Origin: Rugalucina vietnamica | Taxonomy: Eukaryota > Mollusca > Bivalvia > Lucinida > Lucinidae | Assembly (NCBI GenBank): GCA_964017185.1 | Contig: OZ024879.1 | Location: 45,630,883-45,694,882, forward strand | Reading direction: 5' to 3' | Length of the DNA: 64,000 bases | In this document: piece by piece, positions 31,500-42,059 of the stretch | Position numbering within the stretch: position 1 is the stretch's first letter | How the letters are laid out: every line of letters starts with the position of its first letter | The notes under the pieces: model-generated | The model's input: the letters and a program-made list of their open reading frames with translations, nothing else | Told to the model about the DNA's origin: nothing | The model's database searches: none | Made by a program: the position numbers and the translations under genes

Positions 31500-32662
31500 T
31501 CAAATGAAATGTAAATTACAGCTCGGTTTCAAAAATAACATACCCCTGCAATGTCGCAAAATAAACTGACCCCTTCATCTCCATTGCATTGATTATTGCT
31601 TGATGGCTCTAAACCTGGTACGAATGAAACTTCTAAATGTTGTGCATATGGTTATGTGTGTTGAAATGGTATTAAATTTTTATTGATCATGAGCAGTCCG
31701 ATCGGACAGGAAGCTGCCTTTTGGTTGGTATGGTGTACCTACTGTGAATATTGCCACTTTATGAACTGCATGCTATGCATTGACATCTATTTTAGATACC
31801 TGAAAACTTGCATTACACTCGAAAAAGTACAGAATCAGAAAGTGGAAGTGATATATACCCACTGCCTTGTATATTAAAACCTTGCAAAGGCATGTTTTCA
31901 GCACAAAATACTTTTCAAATTTATACACTTTTATAAATTTGCATCTGAGAATAGCAGTAATAATCGAAATGATTATTTATAGACACTTTCTATAGAATTG
32001 TGCTTTATGCAACGCGCACATGCCTATGACAATGTTACAGTTATGCAATGACCTTCTTAAACATAATATATTAATCAAAGACATTTGTTGGTATGTGAAT
32101 GTATTTGATTGAAATACTGGGACTTGTGATCTTATCAAGATGGTTTATATAAGAAATCATCCCAGAGAAACTCCAACGAGACAATATCAGGCGCAAGAGA
32201 ACACAGTAAGAAGTAAATGGACAGTAAGAAAGCAGTTTTGCTTCCTTAAATATGCCTGTAATGAAAGAACTAGCGTCTCTTTAATCATTATTTCAGTTCT
32301 GGAAATGTAAAGCGAATGTGGTGCAAATTTTAAGGTATCTATAATAGATGTCCATGAATAGCATTCAGGTCAGAAAGTGGCAATATTCACAGTACGTACA
32401 TCATACAAATCGCCTTAACTTGAAAACGTTAGAATTCTGGTAAACACCAAAGGCAGCTTCTTGTTTGATCGGAATGCTCATGATCAATATAAATTTCATA
32501 CCATTTTAACACACATAAACATATGCACAAAATGTAAAAGTTTCATTCGAAGCAGGTCAACAGTCAACAAGCAATGGTCGATGCAATGAAGGTGAAGAGG
32601 TCAATTAATTTTGCTACATGACAGGGGTATGTTATTTTTGAAACCGAGCTGTATGTGTTACT
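31500..32662. mobile_element. Element with ~310-345-bp imperfect terminal inverted repeats
   Basis: 31500-31815 is inverted at about 32315-32662. Matching blocks include CAGCTCGGTTTCAAAAATAA with ACATACCCCTG, AATGAAACTT, TTGATCATGAGCA..CCGATC, GAAGCTGCCTTT, CTGTGAATATTGCCACTTT and GGACATCTAT/TGACATCTAT. The arms differ by many substitutions and a ~25-bp insert. The ~500-bp centre has no coding block. It is probably an old long-TIR DNA element, or two inverted copies of one repeat. Confidence 0.65.
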
Positions 32663-33097
32663 GAATTTGAAGACACAATTCACTCTTTTATTGAACAGTC
32701 CTGAACTGAAAAAAAAAAAAAAAAAAAAAAACAACAAAAAAAAAAAAACAAAAAACAAAAAAAACATAATGAATATTTTAATAAAATACCAGAAATGACG
32801 ATATTTCCTCTTATAAAGCATTTTCTATAGACTAAGACAATATTCTAACCAGAATGATATAAATAACAGCAATTTAACATGAACTGTCAAGTATACAAGT
32901 ATATTGGGAAAATATTTTGTGTGGAAATATATCGGTATAGTGTACAACGAGCCAGGGGAAGTAATCGTGATCTGATTCCGAAACAGCAAACATGTATTAA
33001 GCGTCACACCACCCACATCACCTGCAAGGGACAGAGAAGAAGTGTATGACCCCTTCTCGAGTCAACAGACTCAATGAAGACGGCCCGCAAACGAAGG

Positions 33098-33146
<49 letters not shown>

Positions 33147-33559
33147 AAAAACAAAAAAAAAACATACGCCTGCCACAGAGCAAGTGCGATTCTTAAAGTG
33201 AAATTAAAAGTCCAGGAGAAAATTATATCAAAATACAATAAAAAATACCAGAGATCGAAAATTTACCAATAAACAGGACATTACAGCGCTAAAAGGCCGG
33301 TTTAGTCACAAGTCCTACATGCTGTGTTATAAAATGATATAAATATCAAATGACATCAAAGTCAGCAACATTATATTCAAAATGTCAGACCTGCAAATAA
33401 AACTGTTCTGGAACAACATGAATCTAGCCAGCAAAATCCGGGGGAAGTCCGGAAATTAATTTGTGATTTATATGGGGAAAAATCACCACCAAATGGGGCC
33501 TTTCACGGCACGAGCGCCTCCATAATGACATACATCTTAACCCCGCCATAATATGCAAA
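32663..33559. other. No gene; simple repeats
   Basis: A-rich tract at 32709-32763 and a (CA)n microsatellite at 33105-33141 followed by A-runs. The minus-strand Phe-rich frame over 32709-32763 is an artefact of the A-tract. Confidence 0.5.
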
Positions 33560-33660
33560 TTACGAACAGTGGCGTATAAGCTTTGCTGGGGATAGAAGTA
33601 GCCCGTCTATTGCTTAAGGCCCCAATGGGCAGGGGCCCATATTCTCACCTGACCATACTT
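33560..33660 (+). repeat. Dispersed repeat (family D), terminal fragment
   Basis: 'gtataagctttgctgggga', then 'ccccaatgggcaggggccca' and 'tattctcacctgacc' correspond to the distal end of the family D copy at 15005-15352. Confidence 0.5.
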
Positions 33661-33775
33661 AAATCATGGGGTTTACAGGGGTAAACACTTTTTGTAGTTT
33701 TTCCCCGAAACATATACCGTTGGTGCTTGTTAGAAATGCCTCGATGAGACGGTTCAAACGTGTATCAACAATCAA
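33655..33775. repeat. Remnant of the 47975-48150 hairpin family
   Basis: 'acaggggtaaacactttttg', 'cgaaacatataccgttggtg' and 'tgttagaaatgcctcgatga' then 'gacggttcaaacgtgtatca' are diverged parts of both hairpin arms. Confidence 0.4.
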
Positions 33776-33834
33776 TGAAATCAAAACAAACAAGCAAAAA
33801 TCAGCGTTTGAAATCACAAACAACAAGTAGCCCA

Positions 33835-35501
33835 AGAGCAACGATCGCTCACCTGAGAGTCAACAAATAGAGTCACTTGACAAAGTGATTTTTTTGTTTG
33901 TTTTTTGAAGATCTGATCAAAATTGAAGATGCTGGAGTGGCCACAACACTAAAAATTGATTTTTCAAACATTCAAGGGCAGCTAACTCCACAGATCAAGG
34001 TCGAATCTGGCTCAAATTGAAACTCATCCAAGATATTATTGTTATCCTTGTTTCTTCCAAGAATGAAGAAAATCCGATCAAAATTGAAGGCGCTAGAGTG
34101 GCCACAATACAAAATATTGATTTTTCAAACACTAAAGGGCAGCTAACTCCGCAGTCAGAGGTCGGATCTGGCCGAAATTCGAACTCATCTCAGAAATTGT
34201 AGTTATCCTTGTTACCTTCAAGAATGAAGAAGATCAACTGAAAAACAAAGATGCTAGAGTGGCCACAACACAAACTATTGATTTTTCAAACATTCAAGGG
34301 CAGATAACTCTGCAGTCAGAGGTCGCATCTGGTCGAAATTCTAACTCATCCGAGATATTATGGATGTCTTTGTTGCTTCCTAGAATAAAGAAGATCCGAA
34401 TAAGAATGAAGGTGCTAGAGTGGCCACAACACTAAATATTGATTCTTCACACAGTCAAGGGCAGATAACTGCAGTCAAGGGTCGGATCTGGCTGAAATTC
34501 GAACTCATCCAAGATTTTATGGCTATCCTTGTTACTTCCAAGTATAAAAAAGAAGATCCGATTTAAATTGAATGCGCTAGAGTGGCAACAACACAAAATA
34601 TTGGTTTTTCAAACACTCAATGGCAGATTACTCCGTAGTCAGAGGTCTGATCTGGTCGAAATTCGATCACATCCGAGATGTTATGGATGGCCTTGTTACT
34701 TCCAAGAATAAAGAAGATCCGAAAAAAAAATGAAGGCGCTAGAGTGGCCACAACACTAAATATTGACTTTTCACACAGTCAAGGGCAGATAACTCTTTCA
34801 ATCAAGGGTCGGATCTGGCTGAAATTCGAACTCATCCGAGATGTTATAGCTATCCTTGTTACTTCCAAGTATGAAGAAGATCCGATCAAAATTGAAGGCG
34901 CTTGAGTGGCCACAACAAAAATAATGATTGTTCAAACACTCAAGGGCAGCTAACTCCACAGTCAGAGGTCGGATCTGGCTGAAATTCGAACCCATCCGAG
35001 ATATTATAGTTGTCCTTGTTACCGGCAAGAATGAAGAAGATCCAATGAAACATAAAGGCGCTAGACAACATTTTTCCCATTATAAGTCTATGGGGATTTT
35101 TCCAGACGCTCAAGGGCAGGTAACTCCGCAATCTGAGGTCGAACCTGGCCAAAATTCGAACTCATCCGAGATATTATGGTTGTCCTTGTTATTCCCAAGA
35201 ATGAAGAAGATCCAATCAAAAATGAAGTTGCCAGAGTGGCCACAACATTTTCTCCATTATAACTTAATGGGAGTTATCTGTTGCCATGGAAACCAGAGTT
35301 TTAATCCGACCTGGCCCAAAACCTAATGCAACCTTTCCCCCTCCTCAATGATTTGATTGCGATTGGCCTTGTTGTTTTGGAGATAATAAAGTTTGAATAT
35401 GAGAACGGACGGACGCGCGGACGGACGGACGCACCCACGGACGCCGGCTCGACTACCATACTATAAGCTCACTTTGTGAGCCTTCGGCTCAGGTTAGCTA
35501 A
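33835..35501 (+). mobile_element. Pearl-like element with nine ~162-bp tandem units
   Basis: Starts CGATCGCTCACCTGAG, ends TAAGCTCACTTTGTGAGCC then TTCGGCTCAGGTTAGCTAA. Between are nine ~160-165-bp units marked by 'gctagagtggccacaaca' at about 33930, 34091, 34252, 34411, 34575, 34737, 34898, 35061 (altered) and 35228. Each also has 'gggcagctaactccgcagtc' and 'ggtcggatctggc'. A degenerate ACGG microsatellite (35404-35445) lies before the right end. Unit length, microsatellite and terminal palindrome match what I know of pearl elements in bivalves. Open frames within it only reflect the repeats. Confidence 0.75.
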
Positions 35502-36240
35502 AACGTCAGTGTTTGAAAACTATTAGGAGCTGACATTTCAAGTCATTAAATCTAAAGACTCGCTAAATCTACAAACTGTCTTTAAAATAAAAACTTGTAA
35601 AGTCTATGGATTTAAAGACTCTCTGTAAATTTATAGACTTGTAAAGTCTATAGATTTAAAAAACCTATGTAGTACTTCGTTAAATTTTGGAATACCAAGA
35701 AAAATCGCATTCTGTATTTAACTTTACTGAGTGCCTATGTGTGTGCGATATTAAGTGTGTAAAGTTCGTGTAAAAGCGTGGTCTTGACCATTGTGGGCGA
35801 AGAATACCACGCGATCAGCTGATTGTATGCGTTATCAGTACAATGTAGTTGAGTTATAGTATATGGGAGAAAACGTGTGTGTATTAAAATACATTTATTT
35901 ATTTCTTCGATTACTTTATGTCATTAATCACTTGCTTTGAAGTTGATAAATACGTTAGGCAGACTGATTGTGCTTTCCTGTTAAAAGTATCACAACCACT
36001 ATTAGCGATCTTATGAAATAAGACAAATAGCAAAAGTAGTCTAAAATGACCAATTCGGGTCCAACAGTGATCATCGTTATATCCAAAACCGTGCTGTAAT
36101 AAAGCGTGTTATAATGTAGTCCGCTTGTATTTATTTTGCACAATGCAGGTGCAATATCTACTTCGATGGTGTTCTTCAATCTTGACTAAATATAATTCTA
36201 CTTTTGTCTTAAGAGATTTTAGACTCCTTTTTTCAGGTTA
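35502..36240. other. No gene recognised
   Basis: AT-rich. A short direct repeat 'cttgtaaagtctat.gattt' occurs at 35595 and 35639. Nothing else seen. Confidence 0.4.
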
Positions 36241-36490
36241 ATGTCGAAGCTAACCCTGTGGCCGAGCGTTTTAGAGCGCTGTTTCTTAATCACCCGATCA
36301 GCTCACCGTTCTGTCTTGTGTGGGTTCGAGCTCCATACTGGCCACATGTGAGACAAGCCAAGTTCTGCTTGCGGGTGTGCAGGAGGTTTTTTCTCGGGGT
36401 TCTCCCGTTTTCGTCCCATTTACTGATTGACCCGTCTCATATGAGCCGAAATAATCTTGGAAAGGACGTAAAACTGAATTAAAAAAAATG
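36241..36490 (+). mobile_element. tRNA-derived SINE, full copy
   Basis: A box TGGCCGAGCG (36258-36267) and B box GGTTCGAGCTCC (36323-36334) give a Leu/Ser-type tRNA head. The body has 'cacatgtgagacaagccaag', 'ctcggggttctcccgttttc' and 'cgtctcatatgagccgaaat', and ends 'ggacgtaaaactgaatt' plus an A-run at 36481. A minus copy is at 7557-7725. Confidence 0.75.
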
Positions 36491-36831
36491 TGCGGATTCT
36501 TCGACAACGGTAGATAAGTAGAAGCCCGGTAAAGCAAAAGACAGGTCAATACAGGCATTCTAGCTGACGTCACTGGAACTATAAACTATCATTAAGGAGA
36601 AAAACATCAACAAAATAAAAAAACAGAGAACAAAATCTCCAATGTCTTTTCTACAACATTCAATGGAAAAATACAACTAACAATATTGCAGTAACTTGCA
36701 ACGGCAGACGAAAAAAAAATAAGATGATAATGTGCCCTAAAGAAATAGAACAATTCAAGGGGGGGAATGATCAAGAGAAAACAAACGGTGAAGCAAAGGA
36801 TTTTTTGTACTCTCAATCATCCTTAAAGACA
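36491..36831. other. No gene recognised
   Basis: A-rich, no motif seen. Confidence 0.4.
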
Positions 36832-38629
36832 AGAGGACCAATGGTCCTGTAAACGCTTACCTGAGAACTGGGATATGCAGCCTAAGCAGACCTTGCTGTA
36901 AAATAGGTCAAAGCCATCCCAGGGTCATGATTTATATAAACTTTGTAGAGCTGTATTCATTGATGCTTGAGGCTAAGTTTCAAAATCATAGGTCTTTCGG
37001 TTGTGAAGAAGAAGATTTATAATGGTTTTTACTATTTACAGCCATGGCGGCCATCTTGGTTATGTGACATGGACCTTTTATATTAATTTTCACTCCCCTT
37101 TCCTAACAATGCTCCACTTAATGTTTGGCTTTGATTGGCCATGTTTTAAGAGAAGATGTTTGAATATTTTGGTCATATACATGTATATAGCCCCGGGACA
37201 GGGGCAGACAACCCCGAGGACATTTTTCTTTCATAACCATAAATCTTCTGTACATCTGCATACTCCCAGCAAGTTTCCCCCCATTTAATAACATTTTACT
37301 AAATTTCCCCATTCAAATGCACAGGCAACCTATAATGACCTTGCCGTAAAAAGATCAAGGTCATCTCAAGGTCATGATTTATATAAACTTTGTAGAGCTC
37401 CATTGCCTGATGCTTCATGCCAAGTTTCAAAATCATAGGCCTTCTGGTTCTGGAGACGAAGATTTTTAAACGTTTTTGCTGTTTATAGTCATGGCGGCCA
37501 TCTTGGTCATGTGACCTTGATCATTTATATAAACTTTCATTCTCCTTTCCTAAGAATGCTCCACATGAATTTTGGCTTTGATTGGCCGAGCGGTTTCAGA
37601 AAAGAAGATCTTTGAATATTATGGTAATATACATGTATATTGCCCCAGGGTGGGGGCAGACCTGCCTCTGTGGTCCAACTTTTTTTTCAGAATCACATCT
37701 CTTCAGTCCATTTACCCATTTCCATAAAGTTTTTCCCTTCAAATGACATTTTGACAATTTTCCTCATTCAAATGCAAGGGCGACCTATGTTGACCTTGCC
37801 TTAAAATGGGTCAAGGTCATCCCAGGGTCATGATTTATACAAACTTTTTATAGCTCCATTGCCTGATGCTTCCTGCCAAGTTTCAAAATTGTAGGCCTTC
37901 TGGTTCTGGAGAAGAAGATTTTGAAGGTTTTTGCTATTTATAGCCATGACGGCCATCTTGGTCATGTGACTTTGACCATTTATATAAATTTTCGTTCCCC
38001 CATGCTAAGGATACTACATATAAAATTTGGCTTTGATTGGTCAAGTGGTAACTGAGAAAATTAAGTTTAACATTTAATTTGTAACTGACAAAGCTTTGGC
38101 CAAGGTCATGAAATGACCCTGACCTTTAATACTCACAACACTTCATTGGCTCAAGATGTTGTCTGTATCTACCAACTTTCAGGTCATAGGCTTCAAAACT
38201 TCCTGAAAATTTCAACCTTTTCACTTTGTTCCATTGAAAAGCCTATGTAACCAAAATTGACCTTGCCATAAAATAGGTCAAGGTCAACCCAAGGTCATGA
38301 TTTATATAAACTATAATGGGCCAGAGTCCCCGATGCTATATACCAAGTTTCATTGAAATTGGTCCACCGGTTCCAGAGAAGAAGATTTTTATGGTTTTTA
38401 CCATATATGGGCATGGCGGCCATCTTGGTCATGTGACCTGGACCATTTATATAAACTTTCGTTCCCCCTTCCTAAGGATGCTCCACATGAAGTTTGGCTT
38501 TGATTGGCCCAGCGGTTTCAGAGGAGAAGATCTTTGAAATTGTGGACGGACGACGGACGCCGACGAACAGACGACGGAGCTTGGCCATCCTATAAGCTCA
38601 CCTGTGAGCCTTCGGCTCAGGTGAGCTAA
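36832..38629 (+). mobile_element. Pearl-like dispersed element, four ~450-bp units (family B)
   Basis: Starts AGAGGACCAATGGTCCTG.AAACGCTTACCTGAG and ends with a hairpin (CACCTGTGAGCC-TTC-GGCTCAGGTG, 38599-38623) and AGCTAA at 38629. Units are marked by 'gcggccatcttggtcatgtg' or variants near 37045, 37493, 37948 and 38415, each with 'ccttgccataaaataggtca', 'aggtcatgatttatataaac' and 'tgctccacatgaa.tttggctttgattgg'. Same family as 9424-10818 and 61672-62583. Units carry several AGGTCA half-sites. No coding function. Confidence 0.75.
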
Positions 38630-39664
38630 TAAACATGTTTACAGATTCAGATGTATAGTGCCATTTTGTGAACATGTCTTGTCAAAGGTCATTTTGCTTC
38701 CGGGTTCCGTTAACTAAAAAGTTAAAACAGGACAATTCTGGTCACGATATGGTCACAATAAACACTGCGGCCACTGTTGTCTCCTTCATTCCGTTTAGTG
38801 TCGTATGCTAAAAGCTAACAGGATAATTAAACTATACTTAGATTCACTCTAGCTAAGCTGTTAACCAACAGCTCTTATTTTCCATGTGACAAAGCTCAAA
38901 CGGTTATTCATTTATACTCACCCTGGCGCCTGCGCATGATTCTGGGGGTAAAGCTGGGTTATAGCTTTCTTTAAGTCATATCTTGACAACCATTCATCAG
39001 AAATAATAAATACATGGACCTTAGTTGCCTTATGTGGACTACTTATTTCCCATATTGGTACAAATAACATTCGACATGGAGACAGTGCAAGTGAGATTTC
39101 AAAGAAATATTTGAACATGGTTCAGCGTGTAACCAGGTCATTGTTTCTCTTTTGACTTCAGTTTACAAGAAAACTTTAACAAAGAGATAACAAAATTTAA
39201 CAAGCTGATAACAGAGCTTTTGGGGTTCAACGATTTAGTTACCTTTTGTGACAATTAAAACATTAGATGAGCAAACTTCTTAGAGAAAGATGATGTGCAT
39301 ATAAGTATGATGGCACTACTAGAAAGCTAGCAGGAATTCTGAAATATACTCTTTGTACAGTCCTTGGCATTAACAGGCACGCTAAGAAAACACAAAGAGG
39401 ATATAATTACTACTATGACCAACCAGACTCGAATGACAAACATAGTGACGGCTGCCATTAGGGCCGCCGCACAGGAAAATAGGCAGCCTTTCCCATAGAA
39501 GAAATGGCTATTAGAACTGATAGTCATGTTTTCTGTGGGAAATCTCCAGAAACATATTGTTTGTTCTCGGTGTGTTTTTTATGTCAGGGGCTGTCTACTT
39601 TATGAAACATCAAATACTGCTTTCTTCGTCTTTATAACATTATGAAATGGTTTTATGTAAGGAA
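38630..39664. other. No gene recognised
   Basis: About 1 kb without a motif I can name on either strand. Confidence 0.4.
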
Positions 39665-39990
39665 CTCACAGTAAGGTCTTGAAATGCCCACGGCCTGTTA
39701 TACAGAGTGAATAATGAAAGACGCTACAAACTAAATGGCCCAGACGTAATTGAATATCTGGATTCAGACATTATTGGCATAGTTGAGACAAAGGCATGTG
39801 AGACAGACAACATATCATTGAATGGGTATACATTATTGAGTGAAACTAATAGACTATCGATTAGCAAATGCATCTATGGAGGAGTAGCTATTTTATGCAA
39901 CACAAGCATTTTCGAAAGACATTGCAAAACTGTCAATCACGCAGTCATGTCTTTGAATCAGTGGTCAAAAATAGATGTCAGTCATAAGTT
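39665..39990 (+). pseudogene. Non-LTR retrotransposon endonuclease N-terminal fragment
   Basis: The frame reads NAHGLLYRVNNERRYK, PDVIEYLDSDIIGIVETKAC, NISLNGYTLLSETNRLSIS and YGGVAILCNTSIFE. 'N.xGL', 'DIIGIvETka' and 'GYxll.....s..gGvaIl' are the N-terminal catalytic Asn and Glu blocks of APE-type endonucleases. It stops matching at about 39990, where gag-like sequence begins, so it is a short fragment. It is the segment missing from the LINE at 30893, although there is no evidence the two were once joined. Confidence 0.7.
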
Positions 39991-41934
39991 CTAATTCTGA
40001 TGTTCAAACTACTCGTGATCTGTCAAAGTTAAGGTCGAATATTGAGACACACACAACGCGACACGTCACATTCGATCAAACCGGAGTAATGGATAGTGCA
40101 AGTAGGGGACGTAACCCCAGGGGATGTAAGGTCACCTCCACGGGGGAATCAAATGACAATATGCATGATACAGGAGCGCGTCGAGAGACACACTCAAATG
40201 AAAATATGCATGATACAGGAGCGTGTCGAGAGACACACTCAAATGAAAATATGCATGATACAGGAGTGCGTCGAGAGACACACTCAAATGAAAATATGCA
40301 TGATACAAGAGCGCGTCGAGAGACACACTCAAATGGTATGGGTATTAGAGCGCATCGAGAGGCACACTAAAATACAAATATGCATTATACGGGAGCACGT
40401 CGAGAGACACACTCAAATGAAAATACTGCATGATACAGAAGCGCGTCGTGAGAAACACTCAAATGAAAATATGCATAATTAGGGAGCGCGTCGAGAGACA
40501 CACTCGAATGAAAATAGGCATGATATGGGATTGCGTAGCTCCTACGGCAGCCGTAAGGTACTCGCATCCTCAGTTTCCGCAGACCCTGGTGTGGTCAGCG
40601 AGTCCAGATTATTACACAATCTTTTATACCTGTATGGGCCGAATGACAGGTTGATGAGACATACGCTGACGCTAGTTATGCTAGCATGATTTCTGAAACT
40701 TGTATTAGGGATCAGTTGCCGTGAAGTTATTACGAATACTATTAACAGTATCCGTCGCACATGTCTGAGAGTCCTTCTAGAGTTCAATACCCATCAAACA
40801 ATTCTATGAGTTATGAATACTCAAATGCCATACGCTTCCTATTCTGATAGGCAGAATATTTGGGCTTGTTCTGGAACGGAAAATTTGCCTTTTCAACAAA
40901 ATTACAGCCCACCAATTATGAATAGATAGGATTCTCAGTACATGATTAACCCGCAATCAGGTCCGGTTAAACAGAAGGCATTGACGCCCGAAACCTTTAA
41001 TGGTACGTCCACTACGGAATGGTCTGATTATATAATCCATTTTGAGCATTGACTGGTTGGCTGAGCAACAAATAGCTCAAATGCTGGTAGTTCAGAGGCG
41101 CGATGAAGCACATGAATTTGTCTGTGGGTTATATCTTCATCACAGACTTGCAATTATGAGATATTTAAGTTTTACTTTAAACAAAGATTTAATCACCAAG
41201 AGAGGGAGTTGTCCTATTGCTGCAAATTTCGCAATCGTCGCCGTGAAAAAGGGGGAAAGCCCCAGTGATTATGGGTATGCGTTACGTCGATTGCTTAACA
41301 AAGCATTTTCTACAATGGATACCAATGCCAGAGAAATACCCGTTATAGACCAATTTATCAATGGTCTGGGCTCCGTTGAATTGCCGAAACATGTACAGTT
41401 CCGCCAGCCCCAAACCCTTGACACAACTATTAATTTAGCTGTCGAATATACCGCAGTGGTAGGAAATCTCGATAGGGTCACTAAGCCAAATTTGATTGAT
41501 GCAGGTGAGGTAACGCATGCAGTCAAAAAATTAACATGCAGACTCTTAAGAGTGGCGTCCCTTAGACCTATGGAATTTAAACCAAGCTTTTCCATGCCAT
41601 GCAAGATCTCGAGCATGCTGTTAGTCAGATCTTCAACTAGACAGTCCAATGCAGACCTTGTGGAATGCCGTTCTAGCTACGCGTACACTGACCATGGACA
41701 GTCCAGCATACAGCTTGTAACAACAATTTCTGGAATTACATTCAATGTGGTCGTCCAGTTCGGAGGCTTCTCCATACGTACCCGAAGATGTTCTAATGTA
41801 CTACGTTACCATTTATACAACAAAGGATCTGCGTTATCATTCAATCAAACAGTACCTTGCAGTAATACGCTATCATTAATCGACTTAAAGTCTCACCGTA
41901 CATCATCCACAGTTCAGATTATATTTTATTGAGG
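39975..41934 (+). pseudogene. Ty3/gypsy-type gag remnant
   Basis: KALTPETFNGTSTTEWSDYI and IHFE (40976-41048) begin the gag 'matrix/capsid' block. After a frameshift come LAEQQIAQMLVVQRRDEAHE (41060 on) and, further on, KKGESPSDYGYALRRLLNKA, FSTMDTNAREIPVIDQFING and LDTTINLAVEYTAV. This order (W...YL.HFE, E..AQ.L...L...A, E.L.dya..l..L...A, R....F..GL) is the retrotransposon gag pattern. A degenerate zinc-knuckle region (FNVVVQFGGFSIRTRRCSNV, 41740-41800) has lost most cysteines. Stops and frameshifts make it a pseudogene. The N-terminal part carries the 45-bp tandem repeats. No protease or RT follows. Confidence 0.6.
40161..40515 (+). repeat. 45-bp tandem repeat (~8 units)
   Basis: Units 'atgcatgatacaggagcgcg' / 'tcgagagacacactcaaatg' / 'aaaat' start at 40161, 40206, 40251 and 40296, followed by diverged and slightly shortened units to 40515. 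In one frame they code NENMHDTGARRETHS. Unit identity falls to the right. It lies in the 5' part of the gag remnant. Confidence 0.85.
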
Positions 41935-42059
41935 TCCTTTGAGATCAGTAATTTAAAAGATATTCAGAGTGCTCAAACCACTCACGATTAGAAACATAGT
42001 TCTAGGCAATTTTAAAATATTTGACCCCGTTTAGGAATGTGTCTTTGATTTAGACTTCT

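Noticed and set aside
32564..32821. Phe-rich minus-strand frame
   Set aside because: Produced by the A-tract at 32709-32763.
33905..35280. Possible CRISPR-like regular array
   Set aside because: Units of ~162 bp are fully repetitive without unique spacers, in a eukaryotic transposon; not CRISPR.
36832..38629. Canonical Helitron (hairpin followed by CTAA, then T)
   Set aside because: Other copies with the same terminus are followed by A or C rather than T, and the 5' end is not TC; the Helitron class is not supported, so called pearl-like only.
40096..40482. 128-codon frame rich in QMKICMIQERVERHT
   Set aside because: Alternative frame of the 45-bp repeat; the other frame is continuous with the gag-like block downstream.
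40161..40515. Possible CRISPR-like array
   Set aside because: Contiguous 45-bp tandem repeats with no spacers, in-frame within a gag remnant.
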